The translations under genes and the position numbers were made by a program. This document shows, piece after piece, positions 10,441-21,500 of a stretch of 64,000 nt of DNA. This DNA is from a virus. The stretch is from the IMG/VR virus record IMGVR_UViG_3300025093_000012, positions 48,838 through 112,837 of that record. One strand, given 5' to 3'. Every line of letters starts with the position of its first letter. Position 1 is the first letter of the stretch. Under the pieces are notes generated by a model that was not told where the DNA came from, searched no databases, and saw only the letters and a program-made list of their open reading frames with translations.

Positions 10441-13400
10441 TTATTGGTTTCCTTGGATTTCGTCAGAAATCTTTTTATTATTCACACCAAGGTTATGTAA
10501 TCTTTGATTTTGAACTATTCTATGTCTATCTAATTGTTTAGCATCAAGATTTAATACAGTAGCTGATACTGGATCAGGAACAATGTTTCCTGTCTTTGGA
10601 TCTACACCATATGTTGTAAATTCTTGTATATATTGTCCTTTGCTATTTTGATATATAGTAAAGTTACCCCCGTTTGCAATAAATGGACTTTCATATCTAC
10701 CGTCTCTAGCAATTGTAGAAGCTACTTGATTTATTATTTGATTATCACTCTTGTATGCATTATTATCATATGATTCAGGATACATAATAGTAATACCATT
10801 TTGCAATAACTTAAAATCATTCTCACTTAAATTACTTTTTCTAGAGTTAATGTAATCATCTGAAAATCTAATATGTCTTGCAGCCACCTGTTGATCTGCA
10901 GGTTGTTCTGGTCCACCTGCTTTTTCTACATAAGTATCATTAATAACAAACCTACTATCAGTTTTATCAGGAAGACCTCTTCTAAGATCTGTAAAAGCTC
11001 CTTCTAAAAATCCTCTTGCTGTTGGATTCTCTTCTATATCAGCATATGGAGTACCACGTTCATCACCAAAAGTAATTCTTAAATCAGCTTTAGGTGTATT
11101 ATAGAATACATTCACAAGATCTTTCATCTGTTCTGTAGCTTGTGCACTTGGAGCAGCAACATCATAAACACTAGAATATTGATTCTCTAAAATCTGATCA
11201 CCGTATTCTGTTTGTCCTAATGTATAAGCTCTTCTATCAAATGTAAGCTCCATATCATCTGCAGCTGCATCATCACCCATAGTATTCATATTAGAAACAA
11301 AATCATCATAAAGAGAATCTGCATCATTAGCTGCTTTTTCATCATTAAATGCCCACCTATTATTCATGACTGTTTCAGCTGTATACTCACTAGTCATTTG
11401 AGTATAACTATCACGGGCCCAGTACTCATATCTTTTTGTCTCTCTATCATCACCAAAGAACCCTCTCTTATCTCTCATCCAGAAAGGATAGTCATCCATA
11501 TCCCAATTATTCGTACTTATAGCTCTATTTATTTGAGCCATATCAGCTGAAGTACCTCTCATTACAGAACTATATATCTGTCTATATTCATCTTTACCAA
11601 CCATCCTATATGTTGGTTGACCATTTGCATCTAACATAGGATGCTCATAATCAGGAGATGACATTATTTCATTAACCTCTTGTGGGCTATGGCCTTGTTT
11701 ATATAATTGTATTTCTCCTTCTGAAAGAATAATCCCTGGTATTTCTTGAATAGGCTTTCCGTCATTACCATTTCCTTTATAACCACTATATCTACCAAGA
11801 TTACCTTGCTCTAATTCATTTGCTAAAGTAAAATCATGAATATTTTTATATATTCTATTTTGTTCATTTTCAGCATCAATCATAACTTGTTGTTGAGTAT
11901 TTAAATCCTCAACATATGCACCTATCTGTTGTGTAATAGCAACACCTTCTGTTGTTTGTGTAAGTGTAGGAAAGTTAAGATTAACTACTGAACCATCTTG
12001 TAGAGTAACATAAGGTGCATCTGAGTCTCCTGGTTTAGTAGTTGTAAAGAAATTAATTAGACCATTAGTTCTATTATCTAAAAACTGAAGATTAGCTTGA
12101 TTATATCCTTCGTATTGTTTTTTAATATCCTCTTTTGTAAGAGTACTACCTGATGGTCTAGCATCATACATTTGATCTATAAATTCATCAGTAACCTCAA
12201 CAGGAGAAAGATCAGCAAACATTTGATCTACTGTACCAACTTTTACTTGACCATTTGGATATTGTGTATTTTGAACAGTATATTCAAACTGTCCACCTCC
12301 TTTATAACCACCTGTACCTTGAAATTCAGCTGGAAGGTTTTGTGCTAAAAACTCATAAAACTCTTTAGAAGTTTTATTATAAGCTCTTGTTTGTTGTATA
12401 GTAGCAGCTTCATTTCTTTCCATCATTGTATGAAGTCCAACTGGATCACCACTTATAGCCTCATCACCAGGTAATTGTATAACACCACCAAACAAATCTG
12501 CAGCTGCTGCTTGATTATCCATATCTTTCAAAGCTACATCATACTCAAACTTTTTAGCCATCTTAGCCATGTCATAAGCATGCTGAGCATTCATTCTAGA
12601 TAATGCAAACTGATGTTGCATTTCTAATTGTTTAAATGGATTAGCTTTTAATGTTCTTTCAGCATCTATCATGCTGTATGCTTTTGCAGCAGCCAACATT
12701 TTAGGAGCCATATTACCACCCATATATGCACTATAAGCTATATTCATAAGCTTATTTACATCATCAGTTGGTTGTCTTACTTCCTTTAGACTTTGCTCAG
12801 TAGCTTTTTTATTTGCTTCAGCAATAGAAAGATTGTATGCATTCAAAGCAAGAGCTTCCTCAGCAGATGAGCCAGGAGTTATATTATTTCTTTTAGCCCA
12901 TTCTTTCCAATTGTTATCTGCTTGTACAGCATTTTCATAAACAGCATTATCATTAACTAGCTTCTTAGTTTGCTCATCAGCATATACCTCAATTGTTTGT
13001 TGAGCCCATGCTTGTTCTGCTTGCTGTCTCCCACCATACTGTTCAGCATTTTCTTTACCAAAATTATATGCTTTAACCTGTGCTTCTAACATATAAGCTT
13101 GACGCACTTGTGGATCTTGCATTACTGTATTTTGAATATACTCAGCAGCTGGATTTGAATAAATAGGAATTGGTTGTTTATTATCATCATAAATTAATGA
13201 GCCATCTTGATTTCTTTGATAACCTGTAACTTGACTTGTAAGAGCATTACCATTCTGTGTAGTAACAATCCAATCACCTTCTAGTGTAGTTTGTTTTACT
13301 TTTAAACCACTGTCTTTTAGTGCCTCAAAAGATTTCTCATATAAATTAGGGTTAGATATATATTTAGGTAAACCCATTGTTTGTGCTTCCTCTGCAGATG

Positions 13401-13863
13401 CGTCTCTAAACTTTTCCATTTGCATCTGTAAACCTTGAACACCAATGTCCCAATACCTATCTCTTGTCTCATCTACACTAGAGTTCTTAAATCTATTAGC
13501 ATTCATCATCTCTTGTCTATAAGACTTAGTGAACGCCATATCTTTTAGAAGTGCTTTATCTTCAAAAAATGGTTTAAACACACCTTTTGCTACATCAACA
13601 TTCTTTTGTAAAGAAAGGTCTAATCCAGAAACCTGCTTAAGACCATTACTAATTCTATTAGCATACTGATCTTGTTTCTCTTTACTATCTTCTCTAGTCA
13701 AAGGTGCATATACAACTTTACTATATAGATTATTCAATGATTGGAAGTTGGTATCATACCTATCCTGCCTAACTGTTAAAACATCAGATAGAAACTTATA
13801 GTCTGGCTTGAATGGCTCCAAGACAGGTATATAATCCGTTACTCCTTTTATATAAGTTGCCAT
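10441..13863 (-). CDS. Internal virion (cargo-like) protein, 1140 aa
   Basis: This soluble protein has no signal peptide or membrane segment. It begins MATYIKGVTDYIPVLEPF, and its first 150 residues (about 35-110: DRYDTNFQSLNNLYSK, then SGLDLSLQKNVDVAKGVF) match a pattern I remember at the N-terminus of large internal proteins of Bacteroidota phages. Residues about 250-470 are Ala/Gln/Glu-rich and probably helical. The C-terminal half is acidic and mixed alpha/beta. No catalytic motif was recognised. It lies between two giant genes in the block after the tail-tip gene, where crAss-like phages encode proteins packaged in the virion. The ATG is preceded at once by a TATCTTTG element, so a transcript could start with a very short leader. 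It lacks the LPxAQxG motifs of the three genes upstream of it. The function is unknown; the virion location is inferred. Confidence 0.85.
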   Translation of the reverse strand: MATYIKGVTDYIPVLEPFKPDYKFLSDVLTVRQDRYDTNFQSLNNLYSKVVYAPLTREDSKEKQDQYANRISNGLKQVSGLDLSLQKNVDVAKGVFKPFFEDKALLKDMAFTKSYRQEMMNANRFKNSSVDETRDRYWDIGVQGLQMQMEKFRDASAEEAQTMGLPKYISNPNLYEKSFEALKDSGLKVKQTTLEGDWIVTTQNGNALTSQVTGYQRNQDGSLIYDDNKQPIPIYSNPAAEYIQNTVMQDPQVRQAYMLEAQVKAYNFGKENAEQYGGRQQAEQAWAQQTIEVYADEQTKKLVNDNAVYENAVQADNNWKEWAKRNNITPGSSAEEALALNAYNLSIAEANKKATEQSLKEVRQPTDDVNKLMNIAYSAYMGGNMAPKMLAAAKAYSMIDAERTLKANPFKQLEMQHQFALSRMNAQHAYDMAKMAKKFEYDVALKDMDNQAAAADLFGGVIQLPGDEAISGDPVGLHTMMERNEAATIQQTRAYNKTSKEFYEFLAQNLPAEFQGTGGYKGGGQFEYTVQNTQYPNGQVKVGTVDQMFADLSPVEVTDEFIDQMYDARPSGSTLTKEDIKKQYEGYNQANLQFLDNRTNGLINFFTTTKPGDSDAPYVTLQDGSVVNLNFPTLTQTTEGVAITQQIGAYVEDLNTQQQVMIDAENEQNRIYKNIHDFTLANELEQGNLGRYSGYKGNGNDGKPIQEIPGIILSEGEIQLYKQGHSPQEVNEIMSSPDYEHPMLDANGQPTYRMVGKDEYRQIYSSVMRGTSADMAQINRAISTNNWDMDDYPFWMRDKRGFFGDDRETKRYEYWARDSYTQMTSEYTAETVMNNRWAFNDEKAANDADSLYDDFVSNMNTMGDDAAADDMELTFDRRAYTLGQTEYGDQILENQYSSVYDVAAPSAQATEQMKDLVNVFYNTPKADLRITFGDERGTPYADIEENPTARGFLEGAFTDLRRGLPDKTDSRFVINDTYVEKAGGPEQPADQQVAARHIRFSDDYINSRKSNLSENDFKLLQNGITIMYPESYDNNAYKSDNQIINQVASTIARDGRYESPFIANGGNFTIYQNSKGQYIQEFTTYGVDPKTGNIVPDPVSATVLNLDAKQLDRHRIVQNQRLHNLGVNNKKISDEIQGNQ

Positions 13864-13880
13864 ATTACAAAGATACTAAA
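13863..13880 (-). promoter_or_regulatory. Putative promoter, host-like -7 element
   Basis: The coding strand reads TTTAGTATCTTTGTAATA directly before the ATG of the 1140-aa gene. TATCTTTG fits the Bacteroidota -7 consensus TAnnTTTG exactly, and the TTTAGTAT part resembles the recurrent late-gene element found elsewhere in the window. No clear TTTG sits at the expected -33 distance. A transcript from here would be nearly leaderless. Confidence 0.4.
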
Positions 13881-13925
13881 TTTTTATGGTTTGTCATATT
13901 ATACACAATACACTTTTAAAGTTTA

Positions 13926-16900
13926 CTATTTACCCATTGGCAAGAAAAAATCTCTTAATTCTGCTCCTTTTCTAAGGATTCTCATTTCTCTTCCCATCTT
14001 ACCTTGATATCCTGCATTTGTAATTACATCTTGCTGCTGTCTACCAAATGTAGTTGGTGCAGTTTGATTAGGCATTTTAAATACAGGCCACTGATCCTGT
14101 GGTACACCTGCAGCATCTAGCTTTTCTGTAATAGCAACATACTGATCAACTGCATCTTGTGGATCTTTATAATTAGGATCTGCATAAAATGCTTTAGGAT
14201 CTGTAATATTAATTATACCTCCTGACGCTGGATCAATATCAAACTGAGGATATATACTATTTAGATTTGCTGTATTAGCTCTATTAGTATATGCATTCTG
14301 AAGCTGTGCAGTAATAGCTGCATTTGCTTTTCTCATTGCATTATCATAGTTCTCATCAGTTAGTACAGTGTTATCATATAACTGTTTCTTTTCGTTATTA
14401 TTAAGAAGTTGAGTTTTATACTCTAGCTCTGCATTTTTAACACCTATAGTATTAGCTAGTTGTACATTATCATTTTGAACTTTATTTATTGTATCAGCAA
14501 TAGCTGTATTAGCTTTACCTTGTGCTGCTAGTGCAGCAGACATAGCTCTACCAGAACCAGATCCAAATGCTTTAGCTACTTCTGCAGCTGTAGCTGCTTG
14601 CTCACCTATAGCTGCAATCTCTCTTGTAGGATCTTTAAATACTCCGTCAATTTGTGGTTGGTCATAAAATGGAGCCCAAGGATAACGTTTTTGCAAACTC
14701 AGTTTAGCATCTCTTGCGTTAGCTAAACCTAGTTCATCTTGTAACCAAAATGGAGTATCTTTTTTCTCACCTACTTTTTCTTGAACATCAATTTCCTTAT
14801 CACACTCACAACCAGATGCAGGTGTAGTTACATTTCCTTCAGCATCTTTTACAGCTGCAGTATAAGGTGTCCAAGTTCCTCCAGCTTCAGTACATGCTGC
14901 TTGCATCTCTTCTGCATTTGCACAAGGCACAGCATCCACGGCTTCTGTAGTTTCTACAGTACCCATCAACTCTCTGTTAGTGGTATTACCCCAAAAACCA
15001 TCATCTCCTGAAACCATTCCATCAAATAGTTTATCATCGGCAACACCAGTATTAAAGTACTCTTGAGTTTTATCATCTCCTGCTTCAACATACTTACCAG
15101 CAATAAAACCTGCTTGAGCATGACTAATCATATCCTTATCTAATGGAGTAAAGCCTTGCTCTTCTGCAGCTTGGTTATATCTCCAGTTAGCTCCTTTATT
15201 CTCTCCCTTCTTGTAGTACTTTCCGTCTTTTGCTTTTGTACAACCATCACCTGGACCATCACATGGAATCATTTCAAATGTTCTATCCCAATCTGGTAAA
15301 CTCAAGTATTCTTGATCATACTCTTCATTAAACTTTCTATTCTGAGTTTGGAACTCTACAGTAACATCTACAAATTCTTCTAATGGTAAAACATCTTTAC
15401 CCTGCTCTTCTCTATATTTTTTGTAGAATTCATACATCTTCTTTTGATAGTCTTCATCTACTTTAAAGTTTTCTATCCAATCTTCTTTACCACTTGTAGT
15501 ATATGTGGTTGTAGACTCTTGAGCCTCAGTGTCTACTCTTGATTCATTTATATCATCTAACCTTTTTCGTTCTGCTTCTGTTATTGATCCACTCATTATC
15601 TCTTGAAAGAATTGAGGATTCTTTCTTTTGATTCTTCTTAAATCTTTTGCACTATATTCTACACCATCATAAACAACCCCCATAGATTCTTTCCCTCTTT
15701 GAGCAACAGGTAATCCAGGTTGACCACCATTTAAAAATGACCATTGTGATCCTACATAATATGGGCTGTCAGGACTAACATAATCTAAAGGCACACCTTG
15801 TGTTCTAACTCTATTATTCATAGCCATTTGATCTGACTCATCATCATTAGGTAATCTAAAGTTTCTTGGATCTACATAACCCGTTGGATTACTTTCATTA
15901 GGATTTTCTTGAATGTTATATACATTAGTAATTTGTGGTACATTTGATGATCTATTTGATCCAGTATTTGTTTCATAATCTGGAATTGCATCTTCACCAT
16001 AAATATTCTTATATGCTTGAGTATAACTTGGATCATAGTCACTTGGTGCAGTTCCACCTTCATTTATATGATTTTCCCAAAACTCAACCATTTCAGGATT
16101 AGCTGCACCTGATGCACCTAACATACCCATTTGATCTTCTGGAGAAGGGATCATAGAAGTCATCATAGTATTATAACCATCAATCATATTAGTCATAACA
16201 TTATTATAGTCATCTAACATCATACTCTGATCTGCAATATATTGTTCTAATAACTGTTCTCTTGAAGGTTGAGTAGGATAATTTAATGTACCTGCTACAA
16301 CAGGTTCTGGCTCCATTGGCATAACAACTGCTGTATTATCTGTTTCTGCAACATACTCTGGAATATAATATTGTGCACCTAAATAACCAGCTGTTCTAGT
16401 TATACCTTTTTGTGCTTTAGGTAGTTCTCTACCATACATAGCAAGTAATTTTTCATCTATGCTTGCCTCTTCTGTATTTACAGGACTATCAATCATAGTA
16501 TTGCTTGGTTCACCTTTAATAGTATCTTTAACACCACTTTTAACACCTGTTTTAAATGTATGTGCTAAGGTCTTATTTGCTAATGGTTCTGCTATAGTTT
16601 TTGCAGCAGTTTTGTATCCTGCTTTTATTAGGTTACCCCCTGGGGTTGCTCCTAATATTGCAGATGTACCAGCAGTAGCAAGTTCCTTTTTCATAGTATC
16701 ATAGTCACCATCTTTATATGCCATATAAGCATCACCTGCATCAATAGCTGCACTACCTAGACTTGCAGCTGTACCAAGAACAGGTACATATGAAGCTTTG
16801 TCTAATACATTTTGAATATCATCTTTATTCTCCATGTATGTTTCAGTAGTTGATTTTCCTTTATAGTCAGGAATAAATCCTTGTTCTCCTTTAAGGTAAC

Positions 16901-18554
16901 CTGCAAAATCAAAACCAAACTGAGCTTTCTTCATTCCTTGCATTTCATCCTCATGCAAGTAGCCCATTTCTTTCATACGTAAATGATCTTCATATGTCTC
17001 AGCCATATAACCTTTTCCAGTTTCTGGATCATACATCATATGTGGCTCAAAAGATTCTTCTCCACCCTCTTCTCTTCTATTAAGATACCCTAGATTAATA
17101 TCAAAGTTTCTTTGAAGTTTTCTACCAAACTTGGTGTTATCTAGCAATGCATTAAGACCATAGTTAATTAAGCCTCCTTTTATTCCATCTTTTAATCCTT
17201 GCTTTAAACCAGTACCTAAATCTTGTCTATATTGCTCTTTAGTTTTTCCACCCACTTGACCCATATAGTAATCAGGACTCATACCAAAATACTCTCCAGC
17301 AAAAAAGTCTTGTTTATTTGGAGTAAAGTTTTCAAACTGTGGGCATGTATTATTCTCACAATAGTCTACATAACTTGTATAACCACCCGCATTACCAGGT
17401 CTAGCAAACATTGCATCCATGTTAGTATTATACAATTCCCATGCATCATTTTTTCTGTTATACTGAGTAATCATTTGAGGAACTGTTCTTGCCAAAATAC
17501 TACCAAGTGCAGTTGTACCTGCTACTTTTAAAGATTGATTTAAGTTAGACTTACCTCTGTTAGAACCCATGTATCCAAACTGTGCTTTTGGTAACAGATT
17601 AGATAACTGACCTCCACGTTTAGCCATAGCAGGTTGTTGCATAGAAGGCTGCATAGAAGTCATCATATTAGGTTGCATGTTTGGCTGCATGTTAGGTTGT
17701 TGCATAGCCATCATCTCCTGTCCAGGAGCTGGTGCAGGCATACCTGATTGAGAAGGAGGAAGAACCTGAGCTTGTTCAAGCTGAGCTTGTTCTTGTTCTC
17801 TACGTTGTTGCTCTTCCATCATTTTTTGTGCAGTAAGTATTTGCATTCTGCTTTCAAAAGGAAGTTGTACTAACATCTTCAACTCTGCTTCTTTTCTAGA
17901 AATATTTTCTACTTGTTGTGAGAACTGAATAGGATCAATATTCTTTTCTGTTAAATATGGATATGCAGCTAATGGTACACCATCTTCAAACTCTTTCTTT
18001 GCTTCTTGAAGAAATGCTAGTTGAGATAAAGACCTTTTATTTTTACCCAACATATACTCTGCAGTATCTCTTGTAATAAAATCAGACTGCTCATCATCTA
18101 ATAAACCAATAAAATTATTAAGTTGATATTTTTTAGATATTTCTGCTGGTGTTAATTTCTTTCTTGATTCTAACCCCATCTCTGCAAGTTCATACTTACT
18201 AAACTTCATTGCAGATGTGTCAGAATAAATAAATGATTGAGGTGGTAAATTTAATGGCGTACCCCCTTGATGATGTCTTTTACCTTGAATATCATATAAC
18301 TCAAAGTTACCATCATTATTAAGATCAGTGAGGACGGTTTCACCTTTCTCAGCTTCTAGATTAGCTTCTTCCCTAGGAACAGGATTAATAGAATAATTTA
18401 CTTTAGATGTAGGATCAGGACTAGAAAATGGATCTAAGTGAGGATATGTCACTAATCCATAATTAGATTGATCACCTGTAGTACCACCGTCCTGGTACAC
18501 TTTACCTTCTCTTATAGAAAAGCCTTTTGGTAATTTTTTAATTTTTACTTTCAT
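13926..18554 (-). CDS. Giant cargo-like protein with repeated LPxAQxG motifs, 1542 aa
   Basis: The N-terminal 130 residues contain an acidic segment (EANLEAEKGETVLTDL, then DLNNDGNFELYDIQGKRHHQ and GGTPLNLPPQSFIYSDT) of a kind I associate with large Bacteroidota phage virion proteins. Residues about 240-310 are Gln/Met/Pro-rich with tandem MQPN units. After this, four copies of a short motif separate the chain into blocks: LLPKAQFG (about residue 325), MKKAQFG (about 545), ELPKAQKG (about 710) and LPVAQRGK (about 955). Two small Ala/Gly-rich hydrophobic patches (about 600-640 and 440-470) may be membrane-active. Near residues 1200-1230 there is a Cys-rich insert (CTEAGGTW, CECDK). No enzyme signature was found. 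The start codon lies two bases after the upstream stop (TAATTATG), so translation is probably coupled. The likely role is an ejected internal protein, inferred from context. Confidence 0.85.
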   Translation of the reverse strand: MKVKIKKLPKGFSIREGKVYQDGGTTGDQSNYGLVTYPHLDPFSSPDPTSKVNYSINPVPREEANLEAEKGETVLTDLNNDGNFELYDIQGKRHHQGGTPLNLPPQSFIYSDTSAMKFSKYELAEMGLESRKKLTPAEISKKYQLNNFIGLLDDEQSDFITRDTAEYMLGKNKRSLSQLAFLQEAKKEFEDGVPLAAYPYLTEKNIDPIQFSQQVENISRKEAELKMLVQLPFESRMQILTAQKMMEEQQRREQEQAQLEQAQVLPPSQSGMPAPAPGQEMMAMQQPNMQPNMQPNMMTSMQPSMQQPAMAKRGGQLSNLLPKAQFGYMGSNRGKSNLNQSLKVAGTTALGSILARTVPQMITQYNRKNDAWELYNTNMDAMFARPGNAGGYTSYVDYCENNTCPQFENFTPNKQDFFAGEYFGMSPDYYMGQVGGKTKEQYRQDLGTGLKQGLKDGIKGGLINYGLNALLDNTKFGRKLQRNFDINLGYLNRREEGGEESFEPHMMYDPETGKGYMAETYEDHLRMKEMGYLHEDEMQGMKKAQFGFDFAGYLKGEQGFIPDYKGKSTTETYMENKDDIQNVLDKASYVPVLGTAASLGSAAIDAGDAYMAYKDGDYDTMKKELATAGTSAILGATPGGNLIKAGYKTAAKTIAEPLANKTLAHTFKTGVKSGVKDTIKGEPSNTMIDSPVNTEEASIDEKLLAMYGRELPKAQKGITRTAGYLGAQYYIPEYVAETDNTAVVMPMEPEPVVAGTLNYPTQPSREQLLEQYIADQSMMLDDYNNVMTNMIDGYNTMMTSMIPSPEDQMGMLGASGAANPEMVEFWENHINEGGTAPSDYDPSYTQAYKNIYGEDAIPDYETNTGSNRSSNVPQITNVYNIQENPNESNPTGYVDPRNFRLPNDDESDQMAMNNRVRTQGVPLDYVSPDSPYYVGSQWSFLNGGQPGLPVAQRGKESMGVVYDGVEYSAKDLRRIKRKNPQFFQEIMSGSITEAERKRLDDINESRVDTEAQESTTTYTTSGKEDWIENFKVDEDYQKKMYEFYKKYREEQGKDVLPLEEFVDVTVEFQTQNRKFNEEYDQEYLSLPDWDRTFEMIPCDGPGDGCTKAKDGKYYKKGENKGANWRYNQAAEEQGFTPLDKDMISHAQAGFIAGKYVEAGDDKTQEYFNTGVADDKLFDGMVSGDDGFWGNTTNRELMGTVETTEAVDAVPCANAEEMQAACTEAGGTWTPYTAAVKDAEGNVTTPASGCECDKEIDVQEKVGEKKDTPFWLQDELGLANARDAKLSLQKRYPWAPFYDQPQIDGVFKDPTREIAAIGEQAATAAEVAKAFGSGSGRAMSAALAAQGKANTAIADTINKVQNDNVQLANTIGVKNAELEYKTQLLNNNEKKQLYDNTVLTDENYDNAMRKANAAITAQLQNAYTNRANTANLNSIYPQFDIDPASGGIINITDPKAFYADPNYKDPQDAVDQYVAITEKLDAAGVPQDQWPVFKMPNQTAPTTFGRQQQDVITNAGYQGKMGREMRILRKGAELRDFFLPMGK
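17640..17712 (-). repeat. Short tandem MQPN-type repeat inside a coding region
   Basis: The coding strand encodes repeated M-Q-P-N/S units (QQPNMQPNMQPNMM, then SMQPSMQQP). Units of 12 nt are nearly identical at the DNA level (gttaggttg or gtttggctg blocks on the plus strand). It is an in-frame low-complexity linker that could vary in copy number. Confidence 0.7.
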
Positions 18555-18556
18555 AA

Positions 18557-21500
18557 TTATACTATTTGTATCTCTGCTCCTGCAGCTACTAGTTGTTTAT
18601 ATGTATTCATATCTATTTCTATCTCTCCACCTGGTTTATAAAAACCTCCTCCAAATTGAGCTGATTGAGTTGTACCAACAACAACCTTATCATCTGGTCT
18701 AAATATACCAGAGTTAGGATCATAGTTACCTTTGTTTCCCGTTATATCAGCATCAGTTGCAGCAAACATATTATCAGCTAAAAATGCATTATTCATTATA
18801 TTAGCTCTTTGCCTATTCTCATTAAATTGTCTAGCTATTCTAGTAACAGGTTTTGCCACATCAATTAGCATATCACTTACCTTGGTATATGTTTGAACTG
18901 GTTTACTATCAGCTACTCTTAACATAGTGTTATATGCTCTAGTTCCAAAACCAGGTCTTTCACTAGAAGCATCTATTAAATCAGCTCTATCAGATCTCAT
19001 CTGAGCTTCTTCTGCCTCTGCAGCATCATAAGCATCCATAGCTGCAAGATCACCATCAAAACCTAATTCCATAGATCTATCATATCTATCTAAGTTTTCT
19101 TGTGTACCTGTATATTCAGGCATTGAATCAACTTGACTTTGTAAGTTAGCTGATGTTTCATCTACCACATCTTGCATTTGTTCTGATGACATAAGAACTT
19201 GCCCATCAGATGTAACCCTACCTTGTCCCTCAGCTATAGTATAGTCCATCATATCTTTTGCTTGAAGAAACTCTTCACTAGGTTCAAAAGAAACATTAGG
19301 TGTCTGAAGCGGATTAGTATTTACTTGATTCATCATTAATGATGGATTCTCTAATCTTTTATTCATATCAGCAGTAAATGCTTGGAACTCATCTAATGAT
19401 CTATTAACAGATTGATTCATTGCATACAACCTAGCATTTGACATAGGTGTATATGTGTCATCTGTTGATTGGCTAAACAATACATTTTGATTTAAGAAGC
19501 CAGCTGGATTATTTAATGTAGGACCTGATGTAAAGAAAGGTGTAGATTGATTTCCTGATAAACTATACCCAGAGAATGTTGGTTGTAAAGTACCTTGTGT
19601 AGGAGCACCAAATTCACCTAATGATTGATACTTTGTTAAACTGCCACCCATCTTTTTTGATGTATCACCTTGTTTTTCTGCTTCATCATATGCTGCGTCT
19701 AGTTTAGCTTTATATGCTTTGTAACCAGGAGTTACATCAGGCAAGCTTTCTACAAAATCTGAATAAGATTTAGTATCACGAACATTAGTATTATCATGTC
19801 TGTATCCATACTTTGTACCTAATCCCATACCATAAAAAACTATTTCATGATCTTTTTCAGCATCTACATTAACCCTTCTAAATACACCAGAGTTTAAAGT
19901 TTTATCACGGTCAGGATTGTCATGAAAATATTTTAAAGGATACCACCAGTCACGGTCCATTCTTATTTTACCTGCATCAACTAATGCTCCATCCTTATCA
20001 TGAACTCTAAAATAATTAGCTTCTGGATCAAAAGACTCACTTAATAAATCATTTTCAGCCCTTACCATATCTACAGTAGGACGTTTCATTTTAGGCATTG
20101 GTCCATCATACAATGGTGGTGCTATAGGTACAGCATTTGTTGTGAATACATCATACACGTTTCCAGTTACATCAGGTGTAGCTGCTACTGCATCAGTATA
20201 TTCATAGGCATCAAGCGCAATACCAGGTGTACCATAAGCAGTATTATAAACTATTGTAGAATCACTAAGCATAGGAGTAATAGTTCTAGCAAAACCAGGC
20301 GGTCTTGTAAGACTAAATCCTACACTAACAGGATCATTTTCCAAAGCTGTTCTGTTATTGTTAATAAAAGTCTGTGCAGCTCCAGCTGTAACACCACCTG
20401 GAAAAAACATCCATCCTGCCCCAGGTGTTCCTGCTGATCCTTCTTCTAAAACTACTTGCCTATTTCTCATTGATTGATTATAATCATTGATAGTAGGTCT
20501 GTCCCTAAATGTTTCTCTAGTTGTTACAAACTTATTTGTATTAGGATTATATAAATCTTCAATAGTTACACCTTTTATACCTGGCACATCAATCATTTCT
20601 ACCTCACCTCTGTTCTGATAATAAGGTAATGAGCCACCATATCTTGCTAAATCATTTGGCATTGGTGGAAGATCCTCTTGTCCTGGTTCATAATCCATCT
20701 CACTGTTTGTAGGAGTTATAACAGGAACTGGAACAGGATTTAATTGTGGTTGTGGTATATTAGTTGGAATAGGTTGAACTGATCTTGATGGAATCTGCAC
20801 AGGTTGATTCATAGGATTCTTCATACTTCTTTGCCACTCAGGTGAATCATCTACACCAGTTGGACGTGAACCTTTATCAAAGTCCTTATCTACAAATATA
20901 CCATCCACACCATCTAACTGAACATTACCAGGTCCTGTAACAAGATAATCATAAGGCACAGAAGAACCATCAGGTCTTTGTGTGTAACCTAAATATTCTG
21001 CATCTGAATATTTTTGTTCTAATAAATCTCCTTGCCCTGGACCTTTTCTGCCAAATGTTTCACCTCTACCTGTTAGATTAAAAAGATCCATATCAAAATC
21101 TTTAACCTTCCCATACATATCTGGTCTGTTCTGTCTTCTTGCCTCAAGGAAGTTCATCATCTCCTCCTCTTGCACTTGTTCCTCATCTTTCAGATATTTA
21201 CCAGGATTATATCCCATTCTGAAGTAGTCTTCCTTGTCATAGTATAGATCTTCACCAGTTGGGTTTCTAACAGTAAACTTCATGTAATCTGACTTAGTGC
21301 CAGGATCATAATAGTTTTCACCTTTAAAACTCTTTACCCCTCTCCCAATAGCATCTGCTAATTCTAAAAATGGATTATCCCCTAAACCAGAAAGTATAGT
21401 TGCTTGATCAGGATTCCTAAATTTATTATTAAAAGCATCTATTTTTTGATTTGCATCATCTTCATCTTCAGCCTCTTCTGTAATATCTGTAACATCTGTA